From contig JAFREQ010000095.1 of the NCBI GenBank assembly GCA_025331565.1, forward strand, positions 186,001 through 250,000: DNA of 64,000 nucleotides, in the 5' to 3' direction. Position numbers and translations under genes: made by a program. How positions within the stretch are numbered: position 1 is the stretch's first letter; every line of letters begins with the position of its first letter. The stretch is from Holacanthus passer (Eukaryota > Chordata > Actinopteri > Pomacanthidae). Below, piece after piece: positions 43,330 to 55,475 of this stretch. The notes under the pieces were generated by a model. The model ran no database searches and was not told where the DNA came from. It worked only from the letters and a program-made list of their open reading frames with translations.

Positions 43330-43860
43330 ACACAATGTTGTTTTCTCTGGTCCCATATCTCCGTCAGTGGGATTTGGAGATTTCCTCCACCAGTTTGCTC
43401 TGGACACTTGGCCAAGGAACTTCAACCGGTTTGGATTTGTACAGTCCTGATGGTCTGCACCCAAGTAGATTGGAGAATAAATGCTCTCCTCAAATATTAG
43501 CGAATTTCTTCAACTGTGATGTCAAATACATTGTTTTTCTGCCATGATTTCACTTTGTAGAATCAGTTAGGTTTCTTTATGTTTACTGAGGCTTGGTTAA
43601 GTCCAGGTGACTGTGCTGCACTCAATGAAGCAAGTCCTCTTGATTTGAATTATTTCCACCAGTCTAGGATGATTCACAAAGATCATCTTAAATGTTCCCT
43701 GTATGCTCTGTGCAACTTTTCATCATTTGAATCACTTGGTTTTATGATAAATGGCAAGACCCCCGTGTTTTAACTCTTCATAAACATGTATTCTGCCTGA
43801 TTCCTCTTTTATCCTGGATTTTATTGACATTGTGAAATCTTTTAATCCTGCTCAGTCAGT
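43330..43860 (+). mobile_element. L2-like LINE relic (ORF1 esterase end and endonuclease start)
   Basis: The plus-strand frames give DLYSPDGLHPSRLENK near 43440, typical of the end of the esterase-like domain ('PDGLHPN..G..LLS.N'). Then MFTEAWLSPGDCAALNEASP near 43579 is typical of the apurinic endonuclease start ('LTETWL...D...LNEA.PPG....H.PR'), with FSSFESLGF further on. Frame changes and missing glycine-rich residues show it is inactive. The right edge is uncertain. Confidence 0.65.
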
Positions 43861-44920
43861 TCATACATGTAAAGTTGTACTTAATTTTATAGCACCTACA
43901 AATATCCGCAAACCCAGGCTAAATAATAACACTAGGGAAAGAAAGTTAAAATGCACACAAGCAGAAATGGAAAAAGGACCGCCTGGTGTCACATGAAATC
44001 TTAAAACAACTAATGTCCACTCATTAAAAAGCAGTAAAAGAAGCCTTATTTCTCCAACATCAGTGCAAAAAACTGTTTCAAATCCGTAATGAACCGTCCT
44101 CCTCCTCAACAAACTGAAGCCTCCTCCAAGATCTGTGAGCAATTTTTGTCCTTCTCCACAAACAAAATACACAAACTCCAGATTGGTCATGTCACTGGGA
44201 ACCCGTCTCCGCACTGCGATGCCTCTGCCTTCCTCGGCCATTTCAAAGCCCTTTCACTGTGCACTTTGAAGGACGTAATGCCAAATTAAAGCCTTCATCG
44301 AGTCCTTTCGATGTGACGCTTTCCAGATTTCTGAAGGTTTTTAACATTGTTGGTCCCACGAGTTTATCTGTTGTAAATATCTCTCTGTCCACTGGCTGTG
44401 TTTCTTCCTGTTTCACGTTTGCAGCAAATTTCTTTTAGAAACCAGCTGTGACCATCTGGGTTTTAAAATTTTATCAAACAATGTATGGAAAGTTTTTTTT
44501 TACTCTACACATCAAACAAATAATCTCGTTGGACTTTTTCTTGTTGACGTCTACATGAAATAATGTACAGTAACTGACAAACAGTAACGTCACATATATA
44601 ATGTGGATGTTTCAAGAATAACTCAGACATTGTGTTGTTTTTCTCCATCAGCTGAATCCGCTGCGCTTGATGTTCTGCCGTATTTGTACTGTACTTTATT
44701 TTCTGCTAATAACTGGTGGCATCGCAGAATGAGAGCGGTACACGGTCGTAATGTTCCCACTGTGCATTTCACTGGATTATTGACTTTTCCCAGAGCTGCA
44801 CAGAGCGTATTCCATAAACCTCTTTATCATGAGTGGCGCGAGATGTAGAACATGAATGAGTCACAAAATGCCTCCAATGTTGAACAGTACGAACAATTCT
44901 GGTAGTTCTGGGAAGTTTGA

Positions 44921-44922
44921 GT

Positions 44923-44955
<33 letters not shown>
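44921..44955 (+). repeat. (TG)n microsatellite
   Basis: TG repeat, interrupted once near its left end (GAGTG). Confidence 0.9.
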
Positions 44956-47070
44956 GTGAGAGAGAGGCCATAAAACTGATTATACCAAGATGAATCATCT
45001 GGACCTCATTTTGTGCATGTGTGTATCTACTGTATGTACCATAAGATGGACAGAAACATAGGAAGTCCAGTTCTCTGTAGTTTACTTTGTCATCTCTTAG
45101 CAGCGACACTGAAGCGTTGTCTTTGCTCCGTCACGGTGAACTGCAGTGCACGAGATGAATAGAGGGGTTATGGCCATGTATTGTGAATAAAGTGCCACTT
45201 TACTCTCATTTTTCAATTAGGATAATGGAGAGCGGCTCTTTATAAACATGGATATGAGCTGGAGATGTGGCTGCTGGGAAGGAGGGGGAGACGGAGTGAA
45301 CAAAGAGAGATGAAAAGGAAGAACTTGCACAGTGTTATCTTTTTTTCTCACTGTTCTTATTCATATATTTAACTTGTATTAATCACTGTTTTTTTTAAAG
45401 ATTTTTTTCTCTCTGGATAAATCAGCCTTATTTACTTCTATTTTGAAAAGTCGGCCTCTCTGATCTGGTCACTAATAGTGAATCTTATTTTCCTACTAGA
45501 AATTATTGAATAAATACCTAATAATACTGTTAATCTTCCCAGAAGCTTTTTTGTAGAGGACCTTGTTTACTGTAGATCAACATCATCCTGTAGCAGGAAA
45601 CATCATTTTTGGATGCATGATGACAGAAAATTGGCGTAACATTATTTTAAACTAGTCTTGTTTTTAAAAAATCAAGCTGTATTTAGGGTCAAGGTTAATG
45701 TTAGTAAGTAAAAACGGAGAGTTTCAGCATCACAGAGACAGTGTGTGCTGGGGTTTGAAGTCAAAAAGCACATGCTGTTCACTCACTGAACTCTTTCACT
45801 ATTTATCTATTTAGTTGTTCTGTCTCTTGTCATTGCCAAGTCTGCTGCACTTGACCTGTCATGGAGACTATTTTTGACGCTGTGCTGAGCAGGAATAATT
45901 GACAGCGAAGGTGTTGAATGTAGATAAAGTAAGAACGAGGGACTTGCTATGGTAAGTATGGAGACACACACGGTGTCCTTTTTTCTGCCCACTTTGTCTT
46001 ATAAGGAGGCTGCACCTTCTGAACCGCTGTCACTCAGCCTTGACACGCATCGTACGCTGAATGTGTTCGAGTGCTTCGATGGAGGCTGGTAGAAAGACAA
46101 GAAAGGCTGAGGGAGAAAGTGGCGCTTCAGCCAAAGTAAGCTTGCAAAAAGTCCTCCAAATTAAAGAACGACACAACACATGTAGGGGTTTTCTGATCCG
46201 AGCAGGACCACCTCTTTGGCCTGAGCCTTCCAAAACCGTTGGATCTGTTTTCTTGAGAAACCCACTCTGGTTGAAAGGGGAAGCAAACAGCAGTTACCAG
46301 TCAAAGTTGGACCTTTTGTTGACTGGTCCGTCCACCCTGACCTCGTCCCTCTCTGGACTTTGTGGCTGTAAAATATTTCCTCCTGACAGACTCATAATTC
46401 CTTTGGCTAACGTCGAGGTCTTTGTTTGAGTAAATGTCATTATTTGGCATTTGTTAAATTGACTGATGCTGTTGTTTTTCTCGTGAGTCACTAAACCTTC
46501 CAGGAAAAAGCAAAGCACCATCAGCCCTGCTGCAGTATACAAACATGCACAGCTTTAAAATGTTCATTAACTGACCTCCACCCAAGGAAATTGAGATGGT
46601 TTTTAAGGCGATGCAACCAAGGGTGGTACTAATTTTGTTTAGCTCTTTTGTGGCTTCATGTACGCTGTGATTTATTCTAAATCTGTTTCCATTGCACTTT
46701 TGTACCACAGCTAAGACAAATACTTTTTTTTTTTGCTTTATTTCAAGTTTTTTTTTTTCAAATTTTGTTTTGCAGCTCAGGCGTTTTTTATATATGAATT
46801 TTAAAATGCACAAAAAATGGCATGGTGAGGCTTAGCAAATGGTAATAAGTTTAAAAAAAGGCTTCCATGTGACATTTTGTTGAAAGGAAAAAGTAGGAGG
46901 AAGACAAAGAAAAGAGGGACAGCAGCAATGGGGACAGAAAGAGGGACAGCAGGGACCCCCCCAGCTCCCAACACATCTGCTCAGGTTTCGGCTCATCTGC
47001 ATGAGCCTCTCGGAGGCCTCTGGTGTCCATTGCCCGGCTACTAATGAGGGGCTGAGACGGGCCGATCTGG

Positions 47071-47072
<2 letters not shown>

Positions 47073-47125
<53 letters not shown>
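47073..47125 (+). repeat. (AC)n microsatellite, longest in the window
   Basis: Perfect AC repeat of about 26 units. Further CA-rich imperfect sequence follows to about 47240. Confidence 0.95.
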
Positions 47126-47127
<2 letters not shown>

Positions 47128-47404
47128 GCTTCTACTCCAGCCCATTGATTCTGGGTTTACCCCTGTGATCTACACACACACACACTCTCATGCACATCTA
47201 CAAGCGAAGATTGACACACACACATGTGCACACACACGCACACACATATATGCTTCACAGTAAGGACAGAAAATAAGATGCATACGGTCTTTGAGAATAA
47301 ACTGAGGCATTCATCAGCGCATGCACATACACACACAGACGGGGCTGAATGCATGTGTGCTCGTCCGAAAGCAAATACGCAAACAAACACACACTGCAAA
47401 CTAT

Positions 47405-47430
47405 CACACACACACACACACACACACACA
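47405..47430 (+). repeat. (CA)n microsatellite
   Basis: Perfect CA repeat of about 13 units. Confidence 0.95.
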
Positions 47431-50147
47431 GTGTTCTGGGCATTGCTGGCTGGGTGTTGATGATCCAGCCACAGATGCAAATGGAAAATAAGAAGGGGAA
47501 GGGTTGGGTGATGTAAAAAAGACGAGAGGAGAAGGGATGAAGAATTTGAGACGGCTACACCCAACACCACTGTTTTGCTTGGTGGCGTATCGATCAGGGA
47601 GGAGAGGATTTTGCCTGACGAGGGGTCGGGGGCTGTGATGTCCAGATCTGTAGATAAAGACACTGTAGCATGCACAGTCCCCTCTCTGTATCTTGTTCCA
47701 TCAGCTCGTACTGAACGGCATCTCATCTGATATGAGACAGAGGACATGTGCTCCTGTAGAGCTCCCTGGATAACGTATGGCGTTAACATGACCAGGGCCA
47801 CGTCTCTGATTTCACTTTTCTCATGCTAAAATCTCTGTGTTTAGGTTGATGGTTTGCTCTGATATGGCTGATTTATGGTTCTGGTAGTACCTTGTTTTGC
47901 TTTAGATTTAAAGTCAACATGCAGTTGCTACAGTTGCACTAATTAGGTTGCATTCATGTGAAAAAAAAATCAGCATTTACTATTGATGATCGATGAAATT
48001 GTTCTTCATGCACAGGTTTAAAGATCCATGTGGTCTTTTAAACCCATCTTGTGAAGAACTGGGAAGCTCTGGATATGTGGACTCAAACTTTGCATCCCTC
48101 TTCTTTCTGAGAAAAGTGTTCAAATGAAATCAGTGCAAATGTTAAGAAAAGCCTGATGACTTTGACAAAGTTTTCCTGTTGCCAACTTTTCTGCACAAAC
48201 TCGTTGAGTGTCCATACAGATCCGTCGTTCTCCTGGTTGCTAAGCTCCTCGGGAGATAAGTGGCTTGTTTATTGCGTGAAGATGCTCGTGTACCATTACT
48301 CATCTCAGTACTTTCCTATATTTGTGGAACACTGATAATGAAAGAAAGGCCTCAGCTTAGACTGTGGATGCAAAAAAATCTCTGCAACAGAAATGTGTGT
48401 TCGCCGGTCGTGTTGCAGTGTAACACCAGCATCAACCCTGCCTCAGAAATGTATCATTTATAACTGACTAATTTGTGAATGAGTAGTGTTTTTTCCTTAT
48501 TATGTTTATATCAACATAATAAGGAAATGTTTTATTGACTCAGTGACAACAGATTTGTTTTTCTACACTATCATCATCACACTAGCACGATGAATGTTTT
48601 TATGGTTATGTTCAAACAGCTCAAAGCAGTTGGTTAAGAAAGATCACGATGTTGGTTAAAGGCGCCCTGTTGAGGTTTCTTGTAACTAAAGCTGCATTGT
48701 GCATGAGGTCGAACAAACATCTTGAATGCATTTATAAACATATCCACGTTCACTTGCCAACAGTCTTCTTCTTCTATTCTCTACTGCTGCATCCTTGGTT
48801 TGTTACTGCCACCTGAAGGTCAGTGGGACAGGGCACTAAAACAGAGACGTGAAGGATGACACAAGAAGTAAACCACCTTTCAGGACTTGCTTTGTTGGAA
48901 GAGATGTTTGTGATCATAGTCCGACCAGCATGTTTTGTACTATGTAATACAAGTGAAAAAGAAACCTCACAAAGACGGGGGATTCCTCTTCAAGTGTAAT
49001 CATAAGTATATTTTATGTTTCCTAGGAGTTTCAGGCACAAAGAACTTTATTACCTTACATTCGCTCTTATTAAGAGAAGCATTGAACTGATGAAGCGAAG
49101 GCCTCTGTAAGATGTCAGAGAAATGCAAGAAATGCTTGTATCTCTCTTTACAAAACCTACGTTTCATTTATAGAGACCAAAAGTACAATTTTTTTTAATT
49201 CCCATTTTGATAAGATGAAGTATGAAGAGAAGGTTTTCATGTCTCACTGAAGAAGATCTTTAATTTGGAAAGAGATGGACCTCATGGAGCAATTACCAAA
49301 CTGAGGAGGTCATAGACTTTAATTCCAAATAAATCTTAAGGCTGAAAAAAATCTACATACTGCACATACAATAATATAATGAATTTTTGCAGGCTTTTTC
49401 TCTTTGCATTAATTCAATCTGAATGAATCACTTGAATAAATCCTTTCTAAATATCTTTTTCTTTAAACGTATCAACTAATTAATCATTTGCTGGAAGAAT
49501 ACACACACTTGAACTTCTATACAGATGAAAAATTATTAAAGACAATATATAATAATAAAAAAGGAAAGCTGTAGTATAGATAGATAATAGAAGCTCAGAA
49601 AGCAGTTTCTCAACACAAGATCCACTTATTAGCTATTCTGGAGCTTTTGATCTTATGACATGACCTTCATCAGTAGTTCACATTCTCGTTCACATTTTTT
49701 AAAAAGTTCTTAAAGTGCGAAATGGACAACTGAACATGAAGAATTTAGTGACAACAGAAGTTTGTGTGATATAGTCTTAAACTCCAGAACAGCTGCTAAA
49801 TGGACCTTAAAATGAGCTGAGGAAATCTGGAAATATATATGAAAGTTGAACAACATCTGTGATCATCTACTTGAAAGGAATTATTCCATATCTGTTTTAC
49901 CTTTGATATTCATGGTTGATGTGCATTCAACCGCTGTCATTGTTAAAAGATGAAAGAAAAAACAACGATGTATGTAACACGAGCCATCATATCAGTGTTC
50001 TGTAGACACGAGTCAATGTACAGCAGGTGGACGGCAGCCAGGAGCCGACATACGAACATGGCAGCTATGTGCTTTTACCACTTTAAGTGTAAGAGCCTTT
50101 CCTTGTACTTGGTCCAAAAGAGCTTTTACTCACTCGCTCTTTCTCTT

Positions 50148-50210
50148 GTTACTCTCCCTCTCTCTCTCTCTCTCTCTTCCTCTCTGTCCCCCACTCTTTC
50201 TCTCCGATGC
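50148..50210 (+). repeat. CT-rich low-complexity tract
   Basis: (TC)n run of about 13 units with flanking CT-rich sequence. Confidence 0.85.
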
Positions 50211-50744
50211 TGGGCATGAATATGAAATTGATTGATTATTGTTTAAGGGTCTGACAGAAGTGCAGCCTCTCTTGGACTCGTCCTCTCGGCACGTGTTTAA
50301 CCCCCCGCAGCTCACATGTGCTGCTGGACATTCAAACTCACAGAAATGCAGAAATGCAAAGCGCTGTAAAGGTTGTTTTTTTTTAGAATGAAAGGGAATT
50401 TGTTGATAACTTTCTCCAGACTTCCTGGAGGCATTTGCAACAATAAAGATATAATCAATCTTTTCTTTTATGCTTTTATAACATAGCTGGCAAAAAAGTG
50501 TAATGTTATTTTGAATCTCTCTTTAATAGGGGCCTCTTTGATATTTCTATTAAAACAAGTTACATGTATATATGAAAATGGAAGAAAGCAAAACCTCAAG
50601 TTTACCTTCTGCACAGTATGTTTTTTAAAGCATAACACAGTCAGAAAAATTGGTTTATTAGAGACACTGGTATAAAAACGAGTGGCTCTTTGTTGAACAC
50701 CAGCTATCATCATAAGCTATCATCATCATCTCTTTTCCTAATCC

Positions 50745-50910
50745 ATCAGACAGATGTTGAGATGTTTCACAGGATGAGTGAAAACGTTGACCTGCTGGTG
50801 GTGCTAGAGGAAAAGTTAGGGGCTCAGCAAGGCCAGTGCGATTCATCCTCTGTGGACCGTGAATATCTGTACCGAACATTTCATGACAATCCAACTTGGT
50901 CACCTTTCTG
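50745..50910 (-). repeat. 'CATCCATG/TTAGCATG' dispersed repeat, copy 3 (inverted)
   Basis: The reverse complement carries the family words 'ggattgtcatgaaatgttcg', 'cagatattcacgg' and 'aacttttcctctagcaccac', in the same order as the 40.6 kb copy. Confidence 0.65.
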
Positions 50911-52310
50911 ATTTACAATATATAATTTTCTAAAACAGGTGGGCACTGTAGCTTTTAGCAAACATTGTTTAAACAGCAGAAAATCGCACATTTGTTTGGG
51001 ACTATTTTCAGCTGCGGATTAATTTGGTGCCTAATAAGTATGACAGCAGTCGGAGTGCGTTTGTGGGATTTTTATTTATATATTTTTATTCAAGGTAATG
51101 AAGGAACTGGTGTGGTTCACTGATGTTTTAATAGTTTTTTAGTTGAGCTCTTTGGCACAATTCACTGTCGATTTTGGTCTTTTCCTGGGATTTGTTGCCT
51201 TATCCTTTCATCTCAGTGTATGGATTGATGAAGATATGCATTGTGCACTTGCATGTTTGTGTGTGTGTGTCAGAGATATAGATACAGAGAGGAAGCTAGT
51301 TAGGAACACACGGTGGAGATACGGCCCATAACACGGTCAAATCTATAACACAGGATGCGACAGCGACTGCGTCTGTTCCCTGCGAGTGGAGTCTGAAGCA
51401 GTGTATTTATCTTTTGACGTGACAGGAGGAGATTGATTCGAAAGCCAAGTGTCGCAATTAACCCCTTCTATGACCATCAATCACCATAATACATAAAAAC
51501 AGTAATCTAATTAAATACCCAGAGAGAAATGAGGCCATTATGATCTGTCAAATGTCCACTACTGCCAAATGATGTGAGGTTGAAAATTGTCACGTGGCTC
51601 ATAGGAAATGAGATTGTGTTTAAATTAATTGTGTGGATTGAAATAAGGAGGGACGGACAGAAATGAGCACGATTGGGTCAACTGGCACATTTGAATAGTT
51701 TGAACTTGAACAAAAAAGCAAACACGCAGTCCGTTCATGAGTCTTATACAAACATGGAAGGTTGGAAACATATCGGCCGTAGTTTGTTGTGAAAAAGAGT
51801 TTGGAAGTTTTATTTGTCATCATGAAAGAAAGGCTGATATATTATTCAGCTTGTGGATATCTCACTGAATCAAACTCTTCATATCACATCTCATATTCAT
51901 CTATTGTTTAAAGCAGGCGCATTTCAATGGATGTTTGATTCTAGTTGTCAACTTTATAGAGATAACATGGACGTCTGGAGGAAGCTGATGATGTGCGTGT
52001 GGGCGGCGCGTGTAAGTGACTTGATTGGTTATTGTCTATCAGGACTTGTTGTGCGTTCCACCTGACGGCTGATTTATGACGGCGACTCCTTATAGCAAAT
52101 AATTATCTGCAGCTTTCCAAAAAAATAAAAACTAAATTCTTTCTTTTTCTTCTTATTTTGATGTAAGACAGGCAACATCGCTGTGAGAAAACTGGAGGTG
52201 AATATGATCTATGCAAGAATAGAGCACACACAGAATGATGATAAAAGTATGACCAAGAACATAAGATGTTCAACACTGACTAATACTAACATGATGTGCA
52301 GGAGTTATAT

Positions 52311-52735
52311 TTGTCATGGTTTTTTTAGTTTTGCTATGTCCTGTTTGTATTTTGAAAGAGTTTGTCCTCTGGTGTGTTTTGCTTTACTTTACTTCCTGCC
52401 TTGGTGTTTCCCACCTTTGGGATTGCTGATTGGTTATCCTCCTTGTGTGTTTAGTGTGTGTTCCCTTCACTCTCATGTGTCAGACGGTCCAGCCTGGTGT
52501 TTAGTCCTTGTGTCCTCCTCCAGAGTGTTTTGCTTTGTTTCGCTGGACCTCACCTGTTTGTTGGACTTTGGATCCCGTCCCGTTCCTGGTTGGATTTGGT
52601 TGCTTGCGTTGGACTGTCCCTGGGTTTGACCCTGCCTGCCCGACCGTCCCGTAAGCTTGTTGTTTCATTCTGTTAATAAATCAACTACTCGTCGTGCCTC
52701 TGTTGTCCACATTTGGGTCAAGTCCCTTTTACATG
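52311..52735 (+). mobile_element. LTR-like element (probable solo LTR, plus orientation)
   Basis: Begins with a TGTCATGG motif and is strongly T/G/C-rich and A-poor. It contains 'acttcctgccttggtgtttc' and, near its right end, 'gttaataaatca' (an AATAAA signal) followed by 'gcctctgttgtccacatttg'. Fish Gypsy-type LTRs have this layout. No target duplication or internal region was identified. The A-poor composition explains the chance 148-residue open frame here. Confidence 0.5.
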
Positions 52736-52779
52736 CTCAACATGCTCAATGTCTTAGTTCAGTTGATCTTTTTTTAGTT

Positions 52780-53200
52780 TATCTTAAGATATTTGGTCAT
52801 GAACCAACGTATTGGATAAACTCAAATTTTGACCTCATGATGGCTCGATGAAAAGTTAGGTCATAACCAAAGCCGTCACAGATTATTCTAAGGCAGGTGA
52901 TTTAATAGCAACCTGTGAAATAGTTGCTAAGGTTTCACCCTAAACTAAAAATGTCAGTCATATGGCGGCACGAGAGGAAAAGTTAGCAATATAAATATGA
53001 ATGTCTGTAAAAGACTAATCCATCCAGTAGCTGTTGCGCTATTTCACTAGGTGTGTTAAGAGCTAAAGTCAGATTATTGGGATTCATCCCCTGGAAACCA
53101 TGAATATCTGTCAAAGCAATCCAATAGTTATCGAAATATTTGAAGGTGGACAGGATCAACATTGGCATCCACAGAAGCACATCGCTCAAATTAAAAAGCA
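52780..53200 (-). repeat. 'CATCCATG/TTAGCATG' dispersed repeat, copy 4 (inverted)
   Basis: Contains 'ttttgacctcatgatggctcg', 'gaggaaaagttagc', 'aatccatccagtagctgttg', 'ccatgaatatctgtcaaagc' and 'aatccaatagttatcgaaat', the family's sub-unit words in inverted direction relative to 40.6 kb. It directly follows the LTR-like element. Confidence 0.6.
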
Positions 53201-53814
53201 TCCTCGTTGAGTTCTAAATATAATGAAGAAGCTCAATTTGGAATGAAATCACTTCACATATAAATAAAGCTGTGCAATTAAAGGAAGTGGTTGTAAGAAC
53301 CTAAATACAGCATGATAACATAATGTACATTACGACCTGCTCACATGATCTTATTTGCATATGTTTGTTTTACGTGGTCACGCTGTGGGTTGATCAAACC
53401 TCCCAGCAGATGAGCGTTTCATCTCTGAACTGGTCTGAGCTCTCAAACACATTTCCTGCAAAGCGCCTTGTTCGTCCACACTATTTGCTGAGCCAGGGCC
53501 AAGAAAAGGGGGCGTTAAAGGAAGAGTAATTAAGCCACCAGATAATCCTGACGACAGCAACAAAAACGGCCATTCAGCTTATGGCCAGTAATTGTGGTCG
53601 GGACACTATGACCTTACTCATGTGCAGAGTAACTAAGAGGAAGTGGGGGTGGGGAATGGGTTTTTATGCCATAGGTAGAAACTGGCTCGGCTCATGTAAA
53701 GAACACGCGTGTGATGGACAACCTCGGGTCTGCGTTAGCAAGGTTAGAGCCACTGTCAGTGATCATCGACTCACATAGTTGTATAATGGAGGAGGTGATT
53801 AGGAAAGATTTAAA

Positions 53815-53965
53815 TTTATGCTGAAACAATTATTAAAAATCAATCACTGAAGTAATTTATCAAGCAAAAATGCCAAACGTGCTGTTTTCATCCTGCAGAT
53901 TTGATGCGTTTCTCAGTTTTCCGTCTCTGTCAAAGAAAATCTCTGGGTGTGTGTGTGAATTTCCA
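53815..53965 (+). repeat. ATTAATCG-rich dispersed repeat, copy 3 (5' half)
   Basis: Shows 'tcaagcaaaaatgccaaacg' and 'tcctgcagatttgatgcgtttct', words of the 5' half of the same family as the 26.8 kb copy. Confidence 0.55.
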
Positions 53966-55226
53966 TGAGATGTGTGATGTCAGATTTTGGTGGGAGGTCA
54001 ACTTGTTACTAGTCTAGATTGTGAATCACAGCAAAAAGTTACTGCTTTGTCCAAGATGATAGAAGAATAAAGACATTACAGACACATTACATTACATTAC
54101 AGGTTGATTAACTTTGCCAGATTTTTCCCATCTGCTGTTGAGATTTTTACTATTATTGACTCTGATACCTTTTGTGTCTTCACCAGTCGACCCTTGTCTG
54201 GCAGGTAGCAGCGGTCTACGTGGCGACATCCTCATCTCATCTCCTGAACCAAATCAACTTTTAAACTGAAACTAAATCTACAAACACACTAATGTCCCCT
54301 TTAACTTTTTTTTTTTATTCCTCACATCCTTCTTCCTTATCAAAACCTGGCACCTACATTACCCACAATACAACTTGACCGCTGCCAGTTCAGTCTTCAT
54401 CTCAGATTCACTCAGCAGTTTTCAGTGGAACATTGAGGCCTGATTTCTTGTTCACATTTTTTTCTTTTGAAAATCCAAGTTCTGGCGCTTTTGTGTCGCG
54501 CGAAGTGTTGAGGAGTGTGTATCAGTCAGCTGTTGCACATCCCACTTGAAAATGTTCTGCCTGTTGAGCTGTTCAAGATCACATTGAGCCAAATGCAAAT
54601 TGTGAGTAAGCCCAGCAAAGCTTACAACAATATATAAGTTCCAGTTATAAAAAAAAACCCCCAACAAACTCAGAGACCTATAGTGCTTTGCTTTCATTTT
54701 CTATTATTAAATCCCGCTGGGTGTTCACACAGTTGGAAAACAGCTTATTGCAGGTAGCCTGTCTCACCACCCCTCCCCACTCTTCCACAGCCATTAAATT
54801 CATCATTGACCTCCTAAGTCTCAACAATCACAAACCTTCCAACAATCAATTCTCTCTGGACAGAAGCTCCATCCGTCCATACAGCAGGATGTTGCTGCAG
54901 TAGCGTAAATGCGAGTGTAAGAGCGCTTCTGCATGCATCCAAGCACCCAGGAGCCCTGACTTCTTGGCTCTGTTTGCGCCTCGAGCCGCTGGCGGGACAG
55001 CAGATCTCTCACCCGGGAGGGCAGATGAGATCTCCATCACCATATCCCATCTCCTCCTCCTCCTCATCATCATCGGCACACACCCTTCACCCCGACCCCT
55101 CCCTTCTTTCCCCCCTCGCTCTCTGAGGTGTCTGGTGACTCTGGCCCCTGTTATCTGGCCCCTCCCTTCATCGTGGAGGAGAGGAAGAGAGAGGGAGAAA
55201 GAGAGAGGCTGCAGCCCACTACCACC

Positions 55227-55364
55227 ATGTCCCCAGAGGCCCCTTGCCTGCCTGCCTGCCTGCCCCTCCTGCTGCTCAGTACAGCTGTGGCTCAGTACCA
55301 GACCCTGACCAGCTGGGATCTCAGCCCTGCCAGAGAGCCACGAGAAGAGCCACTGTGTGTGTGA
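55227..55364 (+). CDS. Upstream ORF (45 codons) in the Trk gene leader, signal-peptide-like; speculative
   Basis: An ATG in an ideal context (ACCACCATG) 249 bases before the receptor start opens a 45-residue frame that begins MSPEAPCLPACLPLLLLSTA and stops at 55362-55364. The hydrophobic start looks like a secretion signal. It could be a regulatory uORF or an alternative first coding exon, or it may not be transcribed at all. Part of the hydrophobicity comes from a short CCTG repeat (about 55245-55264). Confidence 0.25.
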   Translation: MSPEAPCLPACLPLLLLSTAVAQYQTLTSWDLSPAREPREEPLCV

Positions 55365-55475
55365 AAGCTCCTTGCCTCCCTCACTGACTCTTCATTAGGT
55401 GAACAACACAGACACTAACTCGAGCTACAGCTGCCAAACCTCTCCTCTGGCACTCAGAAGATCCTCTTTTGGAGC

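Larger units (their letters stand above)
24193..55226. other. 30 kb with no recognisable gene between apolipoprotein and Trk receptor genes
   Basis: No exon of a known protein was recognised on either strand. INSRR, the human neighbour of NTRK1, was looked for and not seen. The stretch holds microsatellites, a polypyrimidine block, three families of dispersed repeats, two LTR-like copies and a set of dead transposons at 38.7-43.9 kb, each listed separately. The remainder is AT-rich sequence mixed with more even-composition blocks (for example around 31.4, 34.6, 38.1, 40.1 and 45.2 kb) that could be regulatory, but this cannot be shown from one sequence. Confidence 0.5.

Noticed and set aside
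47157..47801. 214-codon open frame on the minus strand, the longest in the window
   Set aside because: Its second half is largely the translation of CA/TG microsatellite (VCVCVCV runs). The first half has no recognised domain and no supporting splice or promoter context. A protein search of its first 110 residues would settle it.
52183..52629. 148-codon plus-strand open frame
   Set aside because: Lies mostly in the A-poor LTR-like element, whose composition removes stop codons; it has no recognised protein motif.
24193..55226. Possible INSRR-like gene upstream of the Trk gene, as in mammals
   Set aside because: No insulin-receptor-type L, furin-like, fibronectin or kinase exon was recognised on either strand.
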